Assembly: GCA_031769625.1 (NCBI GenBank)
Contig: JAUIMM010000015.1
Span: 30,162,501 to 30,226,500 of the forward strand
Reading direction: 5' to 3'
DNA length: 64,000 bases
Source: Taudactylus pleione
Lineage: Eukaryota > Chordata > Amphibia > Anura > Myobatrachidae
Position numbers and translations under genes: made by a program. Each line of letters opens with the position of its first letter. Position 1 is the stretch's first letter. Under the pieces are notes generated by a model. That model did no database searches. It saw only the letters and a program-made list of their open reading frames with translations, and had not been told where the DNA came from. This document shows positions 56,383-64,000 of this stretch, piece by piece.

Positions 56383-56831
56383 GGCCCTGATTCAAACCCG
56401 CTCGCAGGTCTAAAGGGCGTTTTTAATTTTTTTATTTTTAGGTCCGGCCTTCTGGCCCTCGCTAAGCTGTGGGTGACCACCCACAGCTTTTGCGAGCAGC
56501 CAGGTGATGGTCGCAAACATCGGCCTTGCGACAAGACACTTGTGGTAGGGTCTTGTCTGCCGCAAACCCCAGTGAGCTTCCGGCTCTAATAGGGCCGAAA
56601 GCTCACTACTGACATCACTGGTGATGTCAATAGGGCCACCCTCAAACGGCAGGCGTTCCTTCGGTAATGCCTCCGTTTGGCCAGCCATCCCCCCTCCCCT
56701 CCAATGAACATTGACAACCGCCCCATTTTGCTGCAAGCCCCGGAGCAAGTGATTTCTCGCTCGCTCCGGGGCTCGCGCACGCCGCACTGCCCGGCCATCG
56801 ACCCGCTTGCGAGCGGGTCTGACTCAGGCCC
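56383..56831 (-). repeat. Hairpin-chain MITE, reversed copy, TSD TAG
   Basis: This 449 bp element is flanked by TAG at 56380-56382 and 56832-56834. It starts GGCCCTGATTCAAAC and ends TCTGACTCAGGCCC. Arms include GTGGGTGACCACCCAC, CTACTGACATCACTGGTGATGTCA and CGACCCGCTTGCGAGCGGGTC. It is only 12 bp from the previous element. Confidence 0.85.
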
Positions 56832-57699
56832 TAGGTTCTTAGGATTAGGGTTTTGGGGTTTTTTGCCAAGGAAGTTGTCAAATGTTGCAGCTAAACCAGA
56901 CCTCATATCAGACCTGTCTTTTAACCGTTTACCCTGGATTGAGTACTTTGTACTAAATTTTGCTACTTTTTCCTTAATGCTGCATCTTCGTTCACTTATT
57001 AGTTTAGTCACAAAGTCCGTTCTGCGCTAAACAGGGCGATTCGAGGATAGGTGTTGACACATCTGTGCATTAGCGCACTGCACATTTTGCCATAGCCCAC
57101 CTCTACTATTCAATAAAAAACAGTGACCTTTATACACCTACACTCTGGTACAGCATGGCAAAATATACATACAGAAAGCACAATCCCCCCCCAGTCCACT
57201 TTGATGTTTAGCAAATTATTGCCTGTACAGTACTGGATGTCACAGGAGCACAGCAGTTTATCTCTTTGAATGAAATTTAAGCTTAAAGGTATTTTAGTTT
57301 ACCCAAATAGCAGAGTTAACACCCAAACTAGTGGGATGATGTACTCACGTTGTATAGCACAAATTAACAGATGCCTAAGGAACTTTGGGCCCCATTTTAT
57401 AACGATGCTTATAAGCAGCAACATATTTAGTTTAATATTGCACGGATACTAACAAATATGCTGCTGGTATTTAACATTATTTACCCCTCCTCGAAGGCAT
57501 CCTCCCCTCTGTTTCTGGCAGCAGCCTATCGCTGCCAGTGATGGACTGTAGTGTCATGCGCATGCATGATGGCCAGTCTGCCCATGCCCATGATGCTTTC
57601 ACCTGGCGGGGACACAGCAAAGCCTGAAAGACTTCTCTTTAGCTGGAGAGGCTGTTGCCATGTCCCCATTGCTGGCATATCGGTCTAGTGTGTGGCCTG
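56832..57699. other. No feature seen
   Basis: Ordinary sequence; a GGCAGCAGCCTATCGCTGCC hairpin lies at about 57518-57537. Confidence 0.35.
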
Positions 57700-58190
57700 C
57701 TTTAGGGTTAGGCACCCCCGCGGGAGGGTTAGGTTTAGCATAGGGCAGGCCTGGCCAACTTGTGGCACTCCAGCTGTTGTGAAACTGCAAGTCCCAAGAT
57801 ACCATGCCACAGTTTTGCTATTAGGGAGTGCTAAAACTGTGGCAGGGCATGCTGGGACTTGTAGTTTCACAACAGCTGGAAAGCCACAGGTTGGCCAGGC
57901 CAGGGATAGGGGAAGGGGGGGTTAGGGTTAGGCACCTCCGGGGGAGGTTATGGTCATATGGTTAGGCACCCCCACCCCCGGGAGACATGTTTAGGCTGTG
58001 GGGAAGGGGGGGGGGTTAGGGTTAGGCACTAGGGGGAGAGGTTAGGGTTAGGCACCCCTAAAGGAGGGTTAGGGTAGGGGATAGGGTTAGGGGTACTTAC
58101 CTAAACTAGCGATCGGGATCTTCACCCCTGCCAGGATTAGAACCATGCAGCCGGCGGTATTACATACTGATTCCCTGCAGCACCTGGTTA
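57700..58190. repeat. GGGTTAGG-core element, split by a hAT-like MITE
   Basis: GGGTTAGGCACC units occur on both sides of the insertion at 57746-57903. A C-rich end with ATTAGAACCATGCAGCC lies near 58137. Same class as 21255-21665. Confidence 0.6.
57746..57903. repeat. hAT-like palindromic MITE, 8-bp TSD with one mismatch
   Basis: This 158 bp element starts CAGGCCTGGCCAACTTG and ends AGGTTGGCCAGGCCAG. CAGCTGTTGTGAAACT pairs with AGTTTCACAACAGCTG. The flanks GCATAGGG and GGATAGGG differ at one base. Confidence 0.85.
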
Positions 58191-59924
58191 GGTTTTTCAT
58201 TAGTATACATCCAATTACTTGGAAATAAATTACTTGCCAAGCAGTGAAACACGCTACTATAATTGTTTTACTATTTTTAAAGGAATAAGTATCTGTATAG
58301 ACTAAGACTGGTGATTACTGTTGCTACAGGTTTACCACACTGTTAGGTCCATAATATGGAAGTCTAATTTAGACAGTCAACCACACCAATCCCATCCATT
58401 CCACTGGTGAAAGTAGCAGTCATCACTATCAGTGGAGATTTGCGCCAACCCAATCCTTGCTGCAAAAATTAGTCTGAAAACAGATGGATCTCATCTTAGG
58501 ATACTTATACTGCGAGCTACGAGTTGTATCTATGTGTGAAAGCCCACGTCACCCAATGACACCCGCAGTTGCAATAAAGCGCTAATTATTGCATGCCCAG
58601 CTGAATCAGGCCCTATTTTTGTATAATCTGCCCTCCCTATAAAGTTTAAGCTCTTGCACAAAGGTTTCAGTTGGTATGAGTACAACGCTCCCTTATGTAA
58701 GCAGTTGTTGAACTGAGGTTATCAGTTAGTGAATCCATGCAAATATTTCCACAAGTCAGTCAAGAAAGTTCATTAAAAGTAGGAGGAGGGCAAAAACTAG
58801 ATTTATAAAGAGGGGCTCACAAGCTAAATCTAGCATAAATAAGCCTCCATCTCAACACAATAGAAGAGCAATGCTCATGTGCCACCATGGAATCACCTAG
58901 CCAAGAGGTATATTAATGCTTGAGGAGGCCCACGTGCACCTGTGAGTAGCGGGCCCGTCCAGATCTTACCTGGTGCTGGCAAGCGGGTTACCCCTCCTTC
59001 GTGGTGACATCCTCCCAGTTATATTTGTGAAGATGACACATGCATACAAGATAGCAAAGCGTCAGTGGGATGATGGCGTCACATAGGTTGGGGGGGACCT
59101 ACTTTCTGGTACCAGATAAGTAAACTCTGGGTGCAGGGTGTGTGGAGCCGAAATTCCTCCAATCAGCATTCGAATTTCAGTTTCAGGCCTTGCCATAGGA
59201 GTTTCCCTCTCTGGAACTCTGCTCAATAAAACCAACAAAGTATTATGTTGGGAAAGGCATTCAAGGAACTATGGCAGAAACATGGTACACACATTTAAAT
59301 GCCTATATGCAATACAAGGTCTTACATTGTCTTTTTTTATGCTAAATATATGTTTTCTTCATACAGCCCACCGTTATACTCAGAAGTTGCAAAACTAACA
59401 GCTACGGTGCTCAGTTTTGTTTACAAAAAAAAAAAAATAGATTATGATTACATTTGTGTCATTGGGAATAATCTACATTTTAAATCCCGATGTCCCCAGT
59501 ATAAAACTAAACCGAATATTTATTCATTCTGCCATGCAAGCTAAATAAAAATTATGTAGGCTGCAGTTTGGGAAAAGTTATTAATTATTAATTACAACCG
59601 AACTAACAGGCAAGTTACATCACACTTCCATCTCCATAGCGAACGACGCTACACTGACTGCACCTCCTAAACCGTGCTCATCAATAGGAGCCAAATACAA
59701 AAATAAAAGGTGCTAACATGTTACTCAAAAACTTGCCATCGAAAAGAAGTGGAAAGCTAAAATATGTTTAAATACATTCCACTGATCTTCTTTATGTGAG
59801 TACAGCTGATATGGTCAGCCAGTCACAGGATCAACTATAGGGAGCAATTCTATTAAATGCAATCTTACTTCGCATATTCCTGGCGTGAGGTGCAGAAGAT
59901 ATGCAGTACACACATCTCCCATAC
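58191..59924. other. Low-repeat sequence
   Basis: An isolated GCTGAATCAGGCCC at about 58600-58613 may be the end of a lost Harbinger-like element. Otherwise nothing recognised. Confidence 0.35.
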
Positions 59925-60893
59925 TGTTACAAGTCGCGGTCATAACTTGCTTCCCTCTAGCAATTTACCTCTTTCCGGCAGTCTGGTTCCAGTTCAGTCG
60001 GTTGCTAGGCGATCTGGACGCCGCAAGATGTCACATGATGTACACAGCATGGCATGATTGGTTCCTTCCCATTTTTGTACATACTGGCCTTTTGCCACAT
60101 CGCCGACTACAGCGTTCCTTGTGGATTTCTCAGCTCTGCTGCATGGTTAGCGTTCTCATCTCTCCTGGTCATTGCTCTTGCTGTTTCCCCGGCTTCCAGC
60201 GGTTCCGTCAACCTCCTGGCTTCTACTGGCTTCCAAGCCGCTCCACCGGTTTTCTAGCTGCTCAGTCAGCCTTCAAGCTACCATCGGCTCTCAAAGCCGC
60301 ATCACTGGCTTCCAAGCCACTACATTAACTCTTCAAATTGTACTACCGGCTTTCGCCGCACCAACGGTGTACAAGGCCGCACCATCGTCTCTCAAAGCCG
60401 CAACACTGGCTTCCAAGCCACTGTATCAACTCTCAAAATTGTACTACTGGCTTTAGCCGCACCATCTGCGTACAAAGCCGCACCATCGTCTCTCAAAGCC
60501 GCACCACTGGCTTTCAAGCAACTACATTAACTCTTCAAAAATTGTACTACCAGCTTTAGCCACACCATCGGCTCCCAAAGCCGCATCACTGGCTTCCAAA
60601 CCACTTCGACTCTTCAAATTGTCGCCTTTAGCCGCATCATCGGCTCTCATAGCCGCACCATTGGCTTCCTAGTCGTACTGCTGACTTTCCTCCCAGTATC
60701 TCCTGTTGTTCTCTGGTTTCCAAAAGTAACCAGTGTAAACCTCTACTACCCCGAGTATTAAGTCCAGGCGGCCACTCACGTACCAGTGAACGTCTTCCAG
60801 TTCTAAGGGAACAGCGGGTGGTTGTTAGTGGTAGAAGACCTCGTTAGCCTGCATTCTAGGGGTTTACACGGAACAGCCTAGGAATCCATAACA
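59925..60893. mobile_element. Solo LTR related to 9514-10580
   Basis: It starts TGTTACAAGTCGC and ends GGAATCCATAACA, giving TG...CA ends and TGTTA/TAACA inverted termini as in the other LTR. The 5 bases before it, CATAC, and after it, TATAC, differ at one position. It shares CTCTGCTGCATGGTTAGC with the other LTR (one difference). The interior carries tandem GCCGCACCA and GGCTTCCAAGCCACT words (about 60200-60690). No internal coding, so a solo LTR. Confidence 0.75.
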
Positions 60894-62099
60894 TATACAG
60901 ACAGTGACCCTATGGGGGTGCCAGGTAACATTCACAATGTACGTAGGCTCAATGTAGGGGTGATGTAGGGTGCCACAGCACATCTCTGGTAATTGAATTG
61001 TTCTCATAATGTATTACTGCAGATTTCCTTAATCCCAAATTTTTCAGCCCCAGAACACCTGAAAGGGCATACTAGTGACCGCTGATGGGGTAAGTACATC
61101 TCCAGCCTGTCCAAATTGATAAATATACATGTATACAGGCTAGTATAAAGCCTGTATACACATGTCAATCAACAAGCTCTAGTTGGACTTATCTGTCGGC
61201 GGTCACCGGAAAGCAGGTACGGAGACTGGGCGGACTTACAAAATGCTGCAAGGACTTATAGGGAAATTCCCCTCTGTCCCTGCAGTTTTCGGTATATTGA
61301 AGTATTTTCATATAAGACGCCATTCTGAAATGGCGTTACATAAAGGAAATATTTATCTAGTGATTTAACACTTTTTGCTTTGCTGAATAGCAAAAAGCGT
61401 TAAAGCACTGGCTGATCCCTACAGTGTGGTATTCTGCGAGCAGGGAATGGAGAAGATAATTGCGTTATCTTCTCCATTATTCCATTGCTGAATAGGGATT
61501 TACATAAGAAATACAGAAATCATAGTTTCCATATTTTTTATGTAAAAAAAAAAATCATTGCTGAATAAACCACTCAGTTTCTTAGTTTTGTTGCTACCAA
61601 AGTAGTCTAAAATTTTAAACTGTAACTTTATGCAAGGTCATAAAATTTCTACAATTCTGGAAAGGAAATAAATGTTCTAGGTGTCTTGTGATATGTGATA
61701 AGATATCGTAGTGTGTTTGCTATTATGTTACTACTTCATCTTTTCCATTTTGTTTGGCAAAACCTAACATGGCATGTAGCTGATTTTTAAAGGGACCATT
61801 TGATGGAAAGACCATACCAAACACACATAAAACAATCAATTTTCCATGTGCAATGCTGGATTATATTCAACTTCAAGAATGGAAAAGTAGGAACATTTTT
61901 TTAAAAATGCACCTAACCTCTAATACAAATGTGCAAACTGGTTATGGGATACTTACAAGCACAAAAAAAAAAAAAAAATAGAACACATTTGTTTTTGAAA
62001 TTGTAAAGTAATTGACATCCATTATTGTTTATTCCATATTTGATATAAATCAAACTTTGCGTTGGATTTTTGATTCAATATAATATTTTAAATAATAAA
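60894..62099. other. Hairpin-bearing stretch
   Basis: GTATACAGGCTAGTATAAAGCCTGTATAC at about 61132-61160 and GGAGAAGATAATTGCGTTATCTTCTCC at about 61449-61475 are strong hairpins. CTTTTTGCTTTGC/GCAAAAAG at 61371-61396 is another. They may belong to one or two MITEs whose ends I could not resolve. Confidence 0.5.
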
Positions 62100-62529
62100 A
62101 CATATGACAATGACATCAACAAAAACTATGGGACTATTAATCTGATATTTTGTTGCACAGCCTTCAGAGGCAATCAAGAGATTTCTATAGCTCTTAATGA
62201 GAATTAGGAGTTTGTTAACAGGTAGTTTGGCCCACTCTTCCTGAGCAAACTGCTCCAGCTGTCTCAGGTTTGATGGGTACCTTCTCCAGACTGCATGTTT
62301 CAGCTCTTTCCATAGATGTTATATAGGAATCAGATCAGGGCTCATAGAAGGCCACTTCAGAACAGTCCTGGGTGCTTTTAGCTGTGTGTTGTTCTGTTGG
62401 AGGACGCATGACCCCTGATTGAGACAGAGCTATCTGATACTGAGCAGTAGGTTTCTTTTCAGAATGTCTTCATGGTCTTGAGAGTTCATTGTGCCCTGCA
62501 CAGATTGAAGGCACCCTGTGTGGAAAGCA

Positions 62530-62870
62530 GTCGGAAAATAAATTCTCTTCGCGGGGAGGTAGCTCCCGGGTTATAAACCCACGACTAGCGGCTTTTTGCT
62601 CGCACCCTCCTGATGTACGTGCAGAAATCCAAGCTAACTAGTCCCTCAGGATGAGTCCCATTGTTACCGTGTGTGGTAACAGCATCGCGCCCGGCACTTA
62701 AGTCAGAAAATGCAGTTTACTGCGACAAAGCCTGGGGTATGAGTCGCTCTAAACTGCATCTCCCAACTTTTAAGTACCAGGCATAAGGCAATCAATTGAA
62801 TAGCTATGGGCAATTACCCCGGGAGCAACATCCCCACAAAGAGAACTCAATTCCCCCCCATAGAGATGAT
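62530..62870. repeat. MITE related to 4348-4679, inside the Tc1 copy
   Basis: GGAAAATAAATTCTCTTCGC on the left and GAGAACTCAATTCCCCCC on the right are imperfect inverted ends. It shares AACAGCATCGCGCCCGGCAC and AAACTGCATCTCC with the other copy. Adjacent Tc1 sequence appears deleted as well. Confidence 0.6.
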
Positions 62871-63511
62871 GCTCGAGTTTTGACTCAACTGTCCAAAAGG
62901 ACATTCTCACATAAGCATAGTGGCTTGGCAATATACATTTTAGCAAATTCCAGACTGGCTTTTTTATGTTGTTTTTTCAAAAGTTGCGTCCCTGGGAATC
63001 TTCGTCCATGCTCAAAAAGTGTTGGATGGTACGATCCGGCACAGACGTACTTTGACATTGGTGTTCAGCTGGTATCTCCTTGGAAGTTTTCCTTGACTCT
63101 TTTTCTACCATTCTCCCTACCCCTCTGTTTAATCTGGGGTTGATGTTCCTCTTGCTGCTGTGTCCAGGGAGGTTGGCTACAGTCCTGTGGACTTTAAACT
63201 TCTTAATAATACTTGCAACTGTAGTCATGGGAACATCAAGCTGCTTGGAGATGGTTGACAACTCTCTCCTTTGCTTTCTTTGGTCCATATTTAGTCTGTT
63301 GCATACGATGATACCAGGCAGCAGAGTGACTACTCTTCTCCATTTAAATAGGTTGAATGACTGATTAGAGGATTGAAGACATGTGATGCTAATTCAAGAA
63401 AGTTATTATTTGGAAACATCACTATAATACAATTATTTATTATCTTTTACAAGTGTTACCAACAGATCTGTCCAGGCCATTTTATAATATTTTTGGAGAA
63501 AAAGCAATAAT

Positions 63512-63852
63512 GGGCCCGATTCTGAGTAGTACTCAGACACAATGGTTTACATACTACGATGTTAGAAGATAGGCGTATGCCAAAGTTCCCCAAAGCCGCA
63601 GCTCCTTTGGGGGCGCGGCTATCCGGTGATCCCGAAAACTGGGGTGCCGTCCCGTTTGCTAGGAGTGCTGAGGCCAGGGTCAGTGTTTTCTGATGCAGAC
63701 TTCGTGGCCTCAGCAATGGAACTGCGAGGGCCATCTCGCAGAGGATTCCATGCTGCATCTTAGGATGCAGCACTCAGATCTGTGATGGCAGCAGGAGATG
63801 TTGTTTTACCTCAGGGCGCCTGCTGCTGCATTAGCATATTGGACTAAGACCC
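63512..63852. repeat. Harbinger-like MITE in a Tc1 TIR, TSD AAT
   Basis: This 341 bp element starts GGGCCCGATTCTGAG and ends at a degenerate GACTAAGACCC. AAT flanks it at 63509-63511 and 63853-63855. Tc1 family B TIR sequence is continuous across the site if it is removed. Confidence 0.75.
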
Positions 63853-64000
63853 AATCTCTCTCTTTTCACAGTTTCTTTGCTTTAATTTATAACATACCAA
63901 AGGCAGGTATACATGAGACAAAAGCTTTTACTTTCATCAGTTTTCAAGAGGAATGAAGCATTGCTTCAATAAGCTGCATGGGTACCACAAATTTGTCCAC

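Larger units (their letters stand above)
62100..64000 (-). mobile_element. Tc1-like element (family B), interrupted, runs off the window
   Basis: On the minus strand the transposase region runs from TIR-proximal sequence beyond 63856 toward 62100. MDQRKQRRELSTISKQLDVPM and VHRTVANLPGHSSKRN (about 63288-63140) are parts of the DNA-binding domain. Two elements are inserted: 62530-62870 and 63512-63852. Sequence right of 63856 continues the TIR, ending in the terminus-like CACAAATTTGTCCAC at the window edge. The reading frame is broken. Confidence 0.85.

Overview
This window looks like vertebrate nuclear DNA, most likely from a frog or other anuran with a large, transposon-rich genome. The evidence is two spliced exons of a vertebrate gene, three or more Tc1/mariner families, a DIRS-type retrotransposon, and dense short DNA transposons with target-site duplications. 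The anuran call is an inference from repeat composition, not from a species-specific marker.

The host gene is USP54, a ubiquitin-specific protease family member, on the minus strand. The first coding exon lies at 26862-27008 and the second at 3927-4019. Both have consensus splice sites, and both introns are phase 0. The 22.8 kb intron between them is mostly transposon. The rest of the gene must lie left of the window. Sequence right of about 27 kb is 5' non-coding, intronic or intergenic.

From 1 to 27 kb (first intron and left flank): short hairpin-rich elements; a DIRS element (6958-11628) interrupted by a hairpin-chain element and by a solo LTR; Tc1 relics at 12.5, 16.4 and 17.7 kb; elements with GTCGAC-rich ends near 20 and 24 kb; and several short hAT-like and Harbinger-like elements. 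From 27 to 49 kb: a low-repeat stretch upstream of USP54, then short elements, a 28-copy minisatellite (33.9-35.0 kb) and a truncated Tc1 copy (45.4-46.7 kb). From 49.7 to 54.4 kb: a nested stack containing the only intact transposase ORF here. From 54.4 to 64 kb: a low-repeat stretch, a second solo LTR (59.9-60.9 kb), and a Tc1 copy that runs off the right edge.

The most unusual content is a family of about 500 bp non-autonomous elements built almost entirely from a chain of about eleven short hairpins. The two arms of individual hairpins change together between diverged copies. Ten elements sharing the end GGGCCTGATTCAG are flanked by exact 3-bp target duplications. Also notable: the intact Tc1 transposase has lost one residue from its DD34E spacing, and two Tc1 copies carry perfect hairpins that look like template-switch mutations.
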